The notes below the pieces were generated by a model. That model did not search any database and had not been told where the DNA came from. It worked only from the letters and a program-made list of their open reading frames with translations. Both the position numbers and the translations under genes were made by a program. Shown piece by piece: positions 35,732 through 44,277 of a stretch of DNA of 64,000 nucleotides. The stretch's first letter is position 1, and each line of letters begins with the position of its first letter. The DNA is from Halosimplex amylolyticum (GTDB lineage: Archaea; Halobacteriota; Halobacteria; Halobacteriales; Haloarculaceae), in contig NZ_JBLKNW010000004.1 of the NCBI RefSeq assembly GCF_051414035.1, positions 248,001 to 312,000 of the forward strand, read 5' to 3'.

Positions 35732-35751
35732 GGTAATACTCACGTGTTACC
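35732..35751. promoter_or_regulatory. Predicted operator of the toxin-antitoxin pair
   Basis: A 20-base inverted repeat, GGTAATAC....GTGTTACC, lies five bases upstream of the antitoxin start. Ribbon-helix-helix antitoxins usually autoregulate through such sites. The assignment is by position and symmetry. Confidence 0.5.
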
Positions 35752-35813
35752 GATAGTCGTTTCGCTGGCGAGCATCGCCATCGACCAGTTGTCGATTACA
35801 GCTACTACGCTGC

Positions 35814-36275
35814 TCAGTGGGGCATCTCGTCCCAGTCCAGCGGGATCTCGTCGGTGTCCGGGGGCAGTCGCTGTTCGTCGGGGTCCTCGTAGTCGTAGAG
35901 GTTCGTCGGGAAGTTGATCAGCATCGCCTGTTCGTCGCCGACGACCTTGAACCCGTGCCAGCACGCCCCCGGGATGCGGACCATCCGCTGGTCGTGCTCG
36001 CCGATGACGAACGTGTCAAGTTCCCCCTGGGTCGGCGAGTCCTCGCGGTCGTCGTAAACGCCGACCTTAATGCGCCCGCTGGGGCAGACGAAGTGGTCGA
36101 CCTGGCCGCGAGTGTGGCGGTGCCACGCGCGGACGACGCCCGGGTAGCTCAGCGAGTAGTAGCTCATCGCCGGTTCGGGGTCGTACTCCTCCCAGTCCTC
36201 CCTGAACACCTCGACCAGGTGCCCGCGCTCGTCGGCGTTGACCTGTAGCTCCCGCGTCTGGACACCGTCTATCAT
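35814..36275 (-). CDS. rmlC: dTDP-4-dehydrorhamnose 3,5-epimerase-like protein
   Basis: A 153-residue cupin-like epimerase of the dTDP-rhamnose pathway. Blocks are LQVNADERGHLVEVFREDW, SYYSLSYPGVVRAWHRHTRGQVDHFVCPSGRIKVGVYDDRE (catalytic His in RAWHRH) and RIPGACWHGFKVVGDE. The ATG at 36275 is favoured by a minus-strand CGTTATGAAT about 28 bases upstream. It is separated from rmlA by the toxin-antitoxin pair. Confidence 0.9.
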   Translation of the reverse strand: MIDGVQTRELQVNADERGHLVEVFREDWEEYDPEPAMSYYSLSYPGVVRAWHRHTRGQVDHFVCPSGRIKVGVYDDREDSPTQGELDTFVIGEHDQRMVRIPGACWHGFKVVGDEQAMLINFPTNLYDYEDPDEQRLPPDTDEIPLDWDEMPH

Positions 36276-36347
36276 GTACGGACCCACTCGTCCCAGATTC
36301 ATAACGTTCCGTGTGGCCGCGGCCGTGGACCCTTTCGCGACCGCCGA

Positions 36348-37118
36348 TCACTCGACGACAGCGACCTCGTCGCCGACGCGGAGCGTCCCACCCCGGTCGC
36401 CCTCCGGGACCCTGCCGATGACCATCAGCGTGTAGTAGTGGTCGAACGCGTCCCGGTCGGCCCACTCGGGGAACGTCTCCTCGCGCTTCTGGACGAATCG
36501 CTCGCGGAACTCGGGGGTCGGCTCGCCGGTGTCGGGGTCGCGTTGCGGGACGACGCAACGGCCGCAGGGCGTGACGCCCTCGAATCGAACGTCGTCCACC
36601 TCGAACGCCGGTGCGTCGACCCCGACGAATCGGTCCTCCCAGAACGCCGGCACGCCCGAGATCTCGACGTTCGCACGGAGTCGCCGGCGCGCGCCGTCGA
36701 CGGTCATCCCGTCGTACCACGAGGCGACCGTCTCCAGCGTCGCCGTGCTGACGACCGAGGGGCCCATCTCCCGTCGGTCGACGTAGCCCAGCGAGTCGTC
36801 GCGCCGGAGTTCGAGGTCCGCGTCGAAGAAGTCGCCGAACCACGCCGCTGCTGGTTCGCGCTCCGCGTCGAGGTCGAACTCCCGCGTCTCGCCGTCGGGC
36901 GTCTCGACCGCGAGGCGGCCCGACCCCGGGTCGAATTCGGTCGCCAGGTCGTGGACCCGGTCGGTCCGCTTGCCGTTGAGGACCTCCCCGTCGGCGTCGA
37001 ACAGCGCGAACTCCCGATCGTGACGGAGCGTCCCTCCGTCGAGGATCGCCGCCGCTTCGACGTCGATTCCGTCTAACCCCTTTACCGGAAACACCCTGAG
37101 TCGTTCGAGTCGGGCCAT
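36348..37118 (-). CDS. MOSC domain protein
   Basis: This 256-residue protein has the N-terminal MOSC beta-barrel (RLERLRVFPVKGLDGIDVEAAAI, then LRHDREFALFD) and the MOSC domain with the conserved Cys in VTPCGRCVVPQRDPDTGE. Members handle molybdenum cofactor-bound sulfur; some reduce N-hydroxylated compounds. It is not adjacent to other molybdenum genes; the nearest is the sulfite-oxidase-like gene at 20.6-21.2 kb. Confidence 0.9.
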   Translation of the reverse strand: MARLERLRVFPVKGLDGIDVEAAAILDGGTLRHDREFALFDADGEVLNGKRTDRVHDLATEFDPGSGRLAVETPDGETREFDLDAEREPAAAWFGDFFDADLELRRDDSLGYVDRREMGPSVVSTATLETVASWYDGMTVDGARRRLRANVEISGVPAFWEDRFVGVDAPAFEVDDVRFEGVTPCGRCVVPQRDPDTGEPTPEFRERFVQKREETFPEWADRDAFDHYYTLMVIGRVPEGDRGGTLRVGDEVAVVE

Positions 37119-37247
37119 CACCGGGAGGTCGGGCCGCTCCACCAATAGCGGTTCGTTCGAACGTGTGCACCGGACAGTCAGATCTCTCCGTCGTCGGGGA
37201 CCCTCCGGTCCCACTGCTTGCGCGGTCTACCGACTGAGCAACCCCTC

Positions 37248-38000
37248 CTACCGGCCGATGGTCCCTTGCCGCGTGACCGGCGCGTCGGGATCGATGCAGA
37301 AGGCGACGAGCACCGAGTCTTCACGCGCGGTCACCGTCAGGTCGTCCGGGTCGACGAGCAGCCCGCTCTCTGCCTCGTCGAAGTACGTACCGGCGGCCTC
37401 GACCGCTCCCTCGAAGACGTAGAAGTACGTGTCCCGCCCCGAAATCGCGGGGAGGGCGACGCTGGCTCCCCCGTCGAGCCGCGCGTCGTAACAGTCGACG
37501 TCGTTGCGCACGGTAAAGGGCGCGTCCGATCCGTCTGCCCCGAAGACGTGCCGCCACTCGTTCGCGACCGGTTCGTCGAGAGGCCCGTGCTGGATACCCG
37601 GTTCGAGGTCGAGACTGTGCGGGCGGACGAAGATCTGGAGCATCCGCAGCGGCGGGTCCTCGGCGAGCGTGCGCTCCTCGTGCCAGAAACCGCTGCCCGC
37701 GTTCATCACCAGCAGGTGTTCGGGATCGGTGACCAGCTCGTTCCCCTGGCGGTCGTCGTGGCGCATGACGCCCGCGGGGACCCACGAGACGATCTCCTCG
37801 TTCTGGTGGGGGTGCATCGAGATGAGCGTGTCCGGGTCCATGAACGACTCGACGACGGTCGCCAGCGGCCCGTAGCCGTGGTCGTCGTGATCCGGGTGGT
37901 TCCGGCCGGGGAAGTTGAAGTGGATACGGAACGTGCCCTGGTCCTGAGAGACGTCTGTGCGTGGCGCTTTGTGGAGTTTCGGAGGGGACTCGGATTCCAT
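37248..38000 (-). CDS. Pirin family protein
   Basis: A 250-residue bicupin. The first cupin has the pirin metal site pattern: FGPL-like YGPLATVVESF, MHPHQNEEIVSWVPAGVMRHDD, and NAGSGFWHEE. It is followed by LRMLQIFVRPHSLDLEPGIQH and a second cupin (about 150-240). Pirins bind Fe and have been described as quercetinases or redox regulators; the role here is unknown. Confidence 0.85.
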   Translation of the reverse strand: MESESPPKLHKAPRTDVSQDQGTFRIHFNFPGRNHPDHDDHGYGPLATVVESFMDPDTLISMHPHQNEEIVSWVPAGVMRHDDRQGNELVTDPEHLLVMNAGSGFWHEERTLAEDPPLRMLQIFVRPHSLDLEPGIQHGPLDEPVANEWRHVFGADGSDAPFTVRNDVDCYDARLDGGASVALPAISGRDTYFYVFEGAVEAAGTYFDEAESGLLVDPDDLTVTAREDSVLVAFCIDPDAPVTRQGTIGR

Positions 38001-38907
38001 GACGACGGTCTATCCACGGTACCGGCTCTGTACGGAAAAAGTGCCCGTGCTGACGGACGAGGGTCAGATTCGGTCGGTTCCTTGCTGGAGTAACCGGACG
38101 CTACTCGTCGCGCTACCTGGCTGTCCGGCGCAGTTCGTGGCACCCCATTCGTCCGACCCGTACGACCCCTGCAACCGGATACGGGGCCGGACTGGGCCGG
38201 GCCGGGACGACCTCCGCGGCGCGACTCGGACTCGCCGACGGATGACTGCGACCGTCGCTCGAGCGTGGGCACCCCTCATCACGAGACCGGCGGGTTTTCC
38301 AGTCGACCTCGTGATCGGTCTCTCTCGACAGCGTTGCGGCTTTCCTCTGATACAATAGTATTATATTTAATTTATAATTCTCGCTCTGATCGGAGACGGT
38401 GGACGAGCGGTGAGACAGTCTCGGTGAGGACGATCAGAACAGGAAGCTGTCGGGGGAGCTGCCGAATCGAGATGCGACGCCCGCCGGCTCGCTTCGCGGG
38501 ATTTGATTGGATCATCTGCAATCAACCGACGAATCGCGACAAAATTTCAATCTAACAGGTGATTTCGTTACATTCTCCGTATTCTCGCCTGGTCCTGTAT
38601 CGGTTCGGCGCGAACAGAGTCGGCCGATCGCGGCTGTTCAGTTGCTTCGTTCCGGGGGCAGAGACTGTGGTCACCGCCTCCGAGTGGCGTAAGTGGAATC
38701 GAATTCGACGACACATCACAGAACGAGTAGAACTGTAAAAACACCAGTTTTCATATATTCGGCTGTGTGCGTTCGCCGTCGTGAAACCCGAGTCGAGCGC
38801 GCCGCGGTCCGACACGGCGAATGTCGATTGGGCCACGTCGGCATCGTGGGCGGGCCGACGACGAGACGCGCGTTCGCGTGGGAACAGCACCTGTTCGGAC
38901 AGTTCGG
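38001..38907. other. Gene-poor, AT-richer intergenic region
   Basis: No protein motif or RNA gene was recognised in either strand. It contains a very AT-rich stretch at 38350-38385 (ATAGTATTATATTTAATT and neighbours), unusual for the window, and a further AT-rich stretch near 38518-38580. Composition suggests foreign or decayed DNA or a strong promoter area. Confidence 0.6.
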
Positions 38908-39966
38908 TTACAGCCGAGACCGGAGGTCGGCGACGACGTCCCCGGTCGCAGCCGAGCCGCCGAGGTCGGGCGTCCTGGGGGCAGACTCGTCCGCGAGCTG
39001 GTCGGAGACGGCGGTCCAGAGCGCGTCGGCGGCCTCCGGTTCCCCGAGGTCTTCGAACAGCATTGACCACGAGAGTACCGTCGCGAGCGGGTTGGCGATA
39101 TCGTCGCCGACGATGTCGGGCGCACTCCCGTGGACCGGCTCGAACATCGACGGGTACGCATCGCCGGGGTGGATGTTCCCAGAGGGCGCGAGTCCCATGC
39201 TCCCGGTGATCTGAGCGCCGACGTCGGTGAGGATGTCGCCGAAGAGGTTCGAGGCGACGAGCACGTCGAACTCGTGAGGGCGGCGGATCAGGTCCATCGC
39301 CGCCGCGTCGACCAGGAGTCGTTCGACGTCGACCGACGGGAACTCCTCGCTCACGTCGTCGACCACGTCGTCCCAGAACACCATGCTGTGGGCCTGTGCG
39401 TTCGACTTCGTGATGCTCGTCAGGTGGCCCTCGCGTTCCGTGGCGGCCTCGAAGGCCGCGCGGACGATCCGCTCGGTCCCCTGCCTCGTGAACAGCGCCG
39501 ACTGGACCGCCGTCTCGTGTTCGAATCCCCGGTGCTCGCGGCCGCCGATATCCGCGTACTCGCCCTCCGTGTTCTCCCGGTAGACCACGAAGTCGATGTC
39601 GCCGGATTCGTACCCCCTGAGCGGGCTCTCGATGCCATCGAAGAGGACGTTCGGGCGCTTGCAGACGTACTGGTCGAACCCCTTCCGGATCGGCAACAGG
39701 AGGCCGTGGAGGGTCACGTGGTCCGGGACCTCCGGGTGCCCGACGGCGCCGAGGAAGATGGCGTCGAAGTCGGCGAGCCGGTCGAGTCCGTCCGCGGGCA
39801 TCATCTCCCCGTGTTCCAGCTGCCGTTCGCTACCCCAGTCGAAGCGGGTCGTCTCGATCGAGAAGTCGTACTCGTCGGCAGCGTCCTCGACGAGCGGCAT
39901 CGCTGCGTCGACGACGTCCGGCCCGATACCGTCTCCCGGAATACTGGCGATCTCGTAGGAGGCCAT
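38908..39966 (-). CDS. Tartrate/D-malate dehydrogenase-type enzyme of the isopropylmalate dehydrogenase family
   Basis: A 352-residue decarboxylating hydroxyacid dehydrogenase. Visible blocks are IASIPGDGIGPDVVDAA, FLGAVGHPEVPDHVTLHGLLLPIRKGFDQYVCKRPNV, VVYRENTEGEYADIGG, ITKSNAQAHSMVFWDDVVDD (catalytic Lys) and ASNLFGDILTDVGAQITGSMG. The RENTEGEY and TKSN..SM..WD patterns match tartrate dehydrogenase/D-malate dehydrogenase (TtuC/DmlA) better than LeuB. No leucine genes are nearby. It may feed acid-sugar catabolism, since it lies next to the uronate locus. Confidence 0.88.
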   Translation of the reverse strand: MASYEIASIPGDGIGPDVVDAAMPLVEDAADEYDFSIETTRFDWGSERQLEHGEMMPADGLDRLADFDAIFLGAVGHPEVPDHVTLHGLLLPIRKGFDQYVCKRPNVLFDGIESPLRGYESGDIDFVVYRENTEGEYADIGGREHRGFEHETAVQSALFTRQGTERIVRAAFEAATEREGHLTSITKSNAQAHSMVFWDDVVDDVSEEFPSVDVERLLVDAAAMDLIRRPHEFDVLVASNLFGDILTDVGAQITGSMGLAPSGNIHPGDAYPSMFEPVHGSAPDIVGDDIANPLATVLSWSMLFEDLGEPEAADALWTAVSDQLADESAPRTPDLGGSAATGDVVADLRSRL

Positions 39967-40031
39967 AGCCGAACTGTTCGTCGGGCCCGCTTTTGAAGCT
40001 TGGTACCAGGCGTTCGGTCTCGGAACCGAGA

Positions 40032-40086
40032 GAGCGAGACGAGAACGAGACGAGAGCGAGACGAGAACGAGACGAGAGCGAGAGCG
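40032..40086. repeat. Five 11-bp purine-rich tandem repeats
   Basis: Units of the form GAGCGAGACGA and GAACGAGACGA alternate from 40032 to 40086. The strand is nearly all purine except for regularly spaced C. They lie between two divergent genes, upstream of the DUF7260-like promoter. The spacing is close to one helical turn. Confidence 0.9.
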
Positions 40087-40170
40087 GGAGCAAGATCACC
40101 CGCCTGCTCCCCGGTGAATCAGCGGCCGAAGCCCGCGGAGGGGACGCGGACTGCTCCGTTCCCGGACCTG

Positions 40171-40179
40171 TTTTTATAT
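40171..40179 (+). promoter_or_regulatory. Predicted promoter of the DUF7260-like gene
   Basis: TTTTTATAT is a good archaeal TATA box. Initiation about 25-28 bases downstream would leave a short leader before the ATG at 40226, which has CAGGAG nearby. Confidence 0.5.
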
Positions 40180-40225
40180 GATAACAAGCGTTTTATCCTT
40201 CGGCGACGGACATGTGCCAGGAGAG

Positions 40226-40990
40226 ATGAGTAGGGGGGAGAGACCGATCCTGGATTCGCTTCGGCGACACGTGCTTTCTCCGCTATCCGACGCGCAACGT
40301 CTCGTCGAGCAGGAGTGCGAGGCGGTCGAAGCGGAACGGGCAGGGTTCCAGCGGTTCAGGGAGCGGGTCGCCGGGATGCGGACCGTGCCGACCCCGGCGA
40401 CGGCGCCGCAGCGACAGACCCTGGTCCACCAGCCCGACTCGCGCGAGGTGCGACGGCTTCGCAGCGCGTATCGGGAGACGGTGATGGCCGTCGAACACTA
40501 CGACGACGTTTACGGCGAACCGCTGGTCGCGCACGCCGCCGCGGAGCTCTCGGCCGAGGTCGCGACAGCGCTGCAGCGGGAGGGGACACCGTTCACCGAG
40601 ACGTGTAAATCGCGGCTTCTCGCCGCCGTGGGCCGGGCCATCGCGCAACGCGAGGAGTTCTGTGGGCAGCTAGCGGAAGAACGGGCATCGATCACAGACG
40701 GTCGGGAGACGCTCACCGACCTGCTCGACCAGCTGGACAGGCCGTCGATCCCGGGCTGGTACACGACCGAGTTCGAGGACGAACTCACGGACGTCGCGGA
40801 GACGCGACAGGAGACGCTTCGGTCACGGCACCCCTTCGGTCACGTCGACGACCGCGACCTCTGTGCCTTCCTCTACGCCGACCGAGCGTGGACGTTCCCG
40901 CTGTTGACTGCCGTCGCTCGATTGCGTGGCTCGGTCGCGTACGGCACCGAACGGGGAGCCTCGGCGGCCGCTGTCGAGTCCCGTGACTAG
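40226..40990 (+). CDS. DUF7260-like haloarchaeal protein
   Basis: This 254-residue soluble protein is mainly helical, with a coiled-coil N-terminus (LVEQECEAVEAERAGFQRFRERV), a middle block (LRSAYRETVMAVEHYDDVYGE) and a C-terminal WTFPLLTAVARLR segment. The layout fits the haloarchaeal DUF7260 family, whose function is unknown. An upstream in-frame ATG at 40178 overlaps the predicted TATA box, so 40226 was chosen. Confidence 0.75.
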   Translation: MSRGERPILDSLRRHVLSPLSDAQRLVEQECEAVEAERAGFQRFRERVAGMRTVPTPATAPQRQTLVHQPDSREVRRLRSAYRETVMAVEHYDDVYGEPLVAHAAAELSAEVATALQREGTPFTETCKSRLLAAVGRAIAQREEFCGQLAEERASITDGRETLTDLLDQLDRPSIPGWYTTEFEDELTDVAETRQETLRSRHPFGHVDDRDLCAFLYADRAWTFPLLTAVARLRGSVAYGTERGASAAAVESRD

Positions 40991-41067
40991 TTACCCTGGC
41001 TGTGAACGACCGGCCGTCGAAGCCGAGTAGTTCGGGGGCGCTGACCTGATCCGTCGGGCCAGGTCGA

Positions 41068-41841
41068 TCAGGAGAACTTGGTGTTGATCTCGACGATGTT
41101 CGCGGTGTAGCGGACCAGGTCGGAGAGCTCGCCGTGCATCCGATCCGTGGTGAACCTGCTCGAGGGGCCGGTGATGCTCACCGCGCCGAGCACCCGGTCG
41201 TCGCTTTTGACGGGCGCCGCGACGCACCGGAGTCCTTCGACGTTCTCCTCGTCGTCGATGCCGTAGCCCCGTTCCCGAATTCGGGCTAGTTCCGCGAGGA
41301 GGTCCTCGGGATCGGTTATCGTGTTCCCAGTTCGCGCTTCGTACTCGCACGAGAAGACGAGCTCCTCGGCCCGTTCGTCCGGGAGGTGCGCCAGGATCGT
41401 TTTCCCGAGACCGGTCGAGTGGATCGGTTGCTGGGTCCCGACCGTCGACGCGCTCTTGATGCCGTTCTCGCCGCTCGCCTTGTACAGGTACGATACCCGT
41501 CCGTGTTCTTCTATCCCGAACTGCGCGGTTTCTCCGCTCTCTTCGGCGAGGGCGTCGACTTCGCTCCGGACGGCATCGTAGTTCCCGACGCGATCCTTGA
41601 CGCGATCCGCCATGTCGAGGATGCGAAGGCCCAGTCGGAACTCGTAGCCCTCCCTGACGACCATCCCCTGTTGTTCGAGCGTCCGCAAGTGGCTGTGGAT
41701 GGTGCTTCTCGAGTAGTCGAGGACCTCGTCCAGTTCCGCCACCGTCGACCGCCCGTTCTCCTGAAGGGCACGCAGTACCTCGAACGCGATCCCCACCGAG
41801 CGGATCGTTCGTCCCCTCCCGTTCTCGGACGCCTTTGCCAT
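41068..41841 (-). CDS. IclR-family transcriptional regulator
   Basis: A 257-residue regulator. The N-terminal winged helix (about 10-75: SVGIAFEVLRALQENGRSTVAELDE, YSRSTIHSHLRTLEQQGMVV) is followed by the IclR effector domain with GLRILDMADRV, HSTGLGKTILAHLP, the RERGYGIDDEENVEGLRCVAAPV block and a closing FTTDRM..L. In bacteria, IclR members such as KdgR control pectin and uronate catabolism. Its position beside a KdgD-like gene and a GH4 enzyme suggests it controls the 41-60 kb locus. A minus-strand GATTAAGTT box 28 bases before the ATG predicts a leaderless transcript. Confidence 0.92.
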   Translation of the reverse strand: MAKASENGRGRTIRSVGIAFEVLRALQENGRSTVAELDEVLDYSRSTIHSHLRTLEQQGMVVREGYEFRLGLRILDMADRVKDRVGNYDAVRSEVDALAEESGETAQFGIEEHGRVSYLYKASGENGIKSASTVGTQQPIHSTGLGKTILAHLPDERAEELVFSCEYEARTGNTITDPEDLLAELARIRERGYGIDDEENVEGLRCVAAPVKSDDRVLGAVSITGPSSRFTTDRMHGELSDLVRYTANIVEINTKFS

Positions 41842-42804
41842 GATAGTCAATGCCTCGTCAACCGAACTTAATCATTTTCCCGTCGGGAGCTACGAACAGG
41901 CTGGCGAAGACGGGCCCGACCCACCAGCCCAGCCCGACGACCGGGGGCTCCCGCTACGCGGGCCTCGTCCCGTCGTTCGGCCCGTCTGTCTCGGCCCACT
42001 GCGTCCACAGCGCGTCCCCAATGCCGCACCCTCCACTCGGATCCGCCGGTCTCTGGTCGAACCTCGTCCTGGACGCCCGGGCCGCCTCGCTGTAATTTTC
42101 CTCCGGCGACCGTTCACAGCACCGTCTCGTTCCCCTCTACGGAACATCCGGGATGCCGTTCTCGATAGCGGAACAGCCCAGGGAACGGCCGTTTCTGGAA
42201 GATATCCAGGTTTCACGGGCCATTTCGTCGATACGTGTCCGATCGGCGCGAGACGTGTGAATTGTTGGCAGTAGTCATTTGGTAGTAGATCGCAAATACG
42301 CTGCTATTACGACCATACGTTTGTAAGTGAAAGCGCTCCTGACGCTTCTCCCCAGATGTCCCGAGAGGGGAACGCGAACGAATCGCGGAACGGAACTCTC
42401 CTGGACCAAATATTTCGCGTGTAACGGCTTCTAACCGTCAATGAGGGCGTTCGCGTGGGGCGACAGAAAATCTGGCGACGATCGCGCTGGAAGGGACGCG
42501 GCCAGAACGACCGAAGCGTCGTCGATTTGCCCGCTGTCGTACCGTGATTTTCGAGGTCTCGCCCGTCCGAAACTCGATCGGGTCCCCGGAACTACGGTCA
42601 CCGTCACGGTGCATCCGGGACGAAGTATCGTCCGAGAACAGCGTCGACGGCCCACCCGCTCCCGCACGGTCGTGGGTAGTTCAGCAGCAATGCGCGCTCG
42701 ACGGATATTCGACCGGAAGCGGTCCGCTATCGGCTGGATCGACTCTCACTCATGATGCGGGAGACGCCCGGTCCGGCTCGCCCCAGGTGGCAGGCGCGGG
42801 CGCG
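41842..42804. other. Intergenic region between regulator and KdgD-like gene
   Basis: Both flanking genes are on the minus strand, so this is the upstream region of the IclR gene. No coding sequence was recognised. The part at 42270-42340 is AT-richer. Binding sites for the IclR protein could lie here, but I see no clear palindrome. Confidence 0.55.
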
Positions 42805-43737
42805 TCACGCGGAGTTCCCGAACGTCCCCTCGATCCGGTCGTAGTGTCGCTCGACGATCTCGCGGTCACGCGGACCGAGGTCGACCAGGGGCTCGCGAAC
42901 GGAGCCGCCCTCGAATCCGGCCAGGTCCATCCCGTACTTGACCACGGGGACGTTGTTCCCTCCGGCCACGGAACCTCCCGCGCCCGGGTCGTCGCGGAGG
43001 TCTTCGAGCGGCCGGAGCGACCGCTGGATCGTCCGGGCGCGCGCCCAGTGCTCGTTTTCGATCGCTTCGTGGAGCGCGAGCGTCGTTCTGGGGAGGAAGT
43101 TCCCGATGCCGGTCGTGTAGCCGGACGCGCCTTCGACGGCGAACGCGAGCGCGTACCGTTCGGCGATCCCGTTCAACCAGGTCACCTCACCGTCGGCGTC
43201 CTGGACGGTCTGGGCGAACTCCTTGACGTCGTCGAGCGCGAACTTCACCGCGACCACCTCCTCGCGTTCGCTGAGGTCGACGAGGACCTCCCGCGGCAGG
43301 TCGCGACCGCGTTTGTAGATGACGACCCCGAGGTCGGTCTCGTCACAGATGCGGCGATAGTAGGCTTTCAGCCCCTCTTCGTGGACGTACGTGTGGTCGG
43401 GATGCATCAGCATGATCGCGTCGGCTCCCGCGTCCGCGTACGCGGACGCGAGGTGTGCCACCTCCGGAACGTTGCCGACCAGGCCGCCGGCCACCACCGC
43501 CTCCGGGCCGGTCGCATCGACGTGCGTCTCGACGACCGCGACCCGCTCCTCGTCCGTCAGCGCGTAATACTCCCCCGTGTTCCCACAGGGGATGAACAGG
43601 CGAGCGCCGCTGTCGTAGAGCCGTTCGACGTTGTCCGCGAGCGCGGCGAGGTCGACTCCGGACGTATCGTCGGTGAACGGGACCGCTGTGGTGAACGCGA
43701 CGGTTTCGAAATTCCGGCGAAGTCGCTGTGGCTGCAT
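42805..43737 (-). CDS. DapA-superfamily aldolase/dehydratase, KdgD-like
   Basis: This 310-residue TIM-barrel enzyme forms a Schiff base through Lys165 (VVAVKFALDD), with Tyr141 in VVIYKRGRD and the pyruvate-binding loop PCGNTGEYYALT (50-61). Patterns near the C-terminus (LPRTTLALHEAIENEHWARA; VKYGMDLAGFEGGSVREPLVDL) resemble 5-dehydro-4-deoxyglucarate dehydratase (KdgD), which converts the product of galactarate or glucarate dehydration to 2-oxoglutarate semialdehyde. Other DapA-family activities, such as 2-keto-3-deoxy-acid aldolase, remain possible. A minus-strand ACTTAATAG box lies 28 bases upstream. Confidence 0.85.
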   Translation of the reverse strand: MQPQRLRRNFETVAFTTAVPFTDDTSGVDLAALADNVERLYDSGARLFIPCGNTGEYYALTDEERVAVVETHVDATGPEAVVAGGLVGNVPEVAHLASAYADAGADAIMLMHPDHTYVHEEGLKAYYRRICDETDLGVVIYKRGRDLPREVLVDLSEREEVVAVKFALDDVKEFAQTVQDADGEVTWLNGIAERYALAFAVEGASGYTTGIGNFLPRTTLALHEAIENEHWARARTIQRSLRPLEDLRDDPGAGGSVAGGNNVPVVKYGMDLAGFEGGSVREPLVDLGPRDREIVERHYDRIEGTFGNSA

Positions 43738-43836
43738 ACAGGGAAGATAACATCGACACTATTAAGTTTACTTCTCGTCTCATCGAGACAGACATTCACG
43801 CCTGCCGGCAGCACCTCCACCGAGTGGGCGAGGACG

Positions 43837-44085
43837 TCAGTGCATCGGCGTGTCGTCGAGGTAGTTACACCGCCAGAACACGAGGCCGATGATCACCAGC
43901 AGGACGGCGATGAGCCCGAAGTCCATGAGGAGTACGTAGTAGCTCGCCGATCCCCGTTCGATGGCCGTCGCGGCCATCCCGGCGATGACGAGGTGGACGA
44001 GCGTGAGCGCAAGCAGGCTCGTCCAGAGGAACTGTCGGCGGCAGATCCAGTCCATAAACGCTGATCTCGTCGTGTCGTCTGCCAT
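43837..44085 (-). CDS. Small two-span membrane protein
   Basis: An 82-residue protein. Its soluble N-terminus (ADDTTRSAFMDWICRRQFLW) precedes two hydrophobic helices (about 20-40 and 50-72), and a short Cys-containing tail follows (FWRCNYLDDTPMH). It is divergent from the substrate-binding protein gene. I do not recognise a family; the size and topology recall small permease subunits of transporters. Confidence 0.65.
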   Translation of the reverse strand: MADDTTRSAFMDWICRRQFLWTSLLALTLVHLVIAGMAATAIERGSASYYVLLMDFGLIAVLLVIIGLVFWRCNYLDDTPMH

Positions 44086-44236
44086 CACTCGGTCAAGTGT
44101 CTGCGGACGGGATAACAGTTGGGATGGCACCGGTAGCGGACCTGCCGACCCGTCCGCCCGGTCGCGCTCACCGAGGACGGGAGCGAGGGCCCGATACCCG
44201 CCGGAACGGGCACTATAGATAACCGAACTTACAATA

Positions 44237-44248
44237 ATTATATATACC
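44237..44248 (+). promoter_or_regulatory. Predicted promoter of the ABC substrate-binding protein gene
   Basis: ATTATATATACC is the strongest TATA-like box in the locus, about 34 bases before the ATG at 44278. A very short or no leader is expected. Such a strong box fits a highly expressed binding protein. Confidence 0.6.
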
Positions 44249-44277
44249 GGAAGTGAAAAGTGGGGAATGGATTCAGC

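Noticed and set aside
37180..37265. tRNA-like D-arm (GCTCAGTCGGTAGAC) on the minus strand
   Set aside because: The nearest TTCGAA is about 80 bases away and its flanks do not pair, and no acceptor stem can be formed.
42431..42755. Overlapping frames on both strands before the KdgD-like gene
   Set aside because: Neither has acidic character, a start signal or any motif. They end at random and look like chance.
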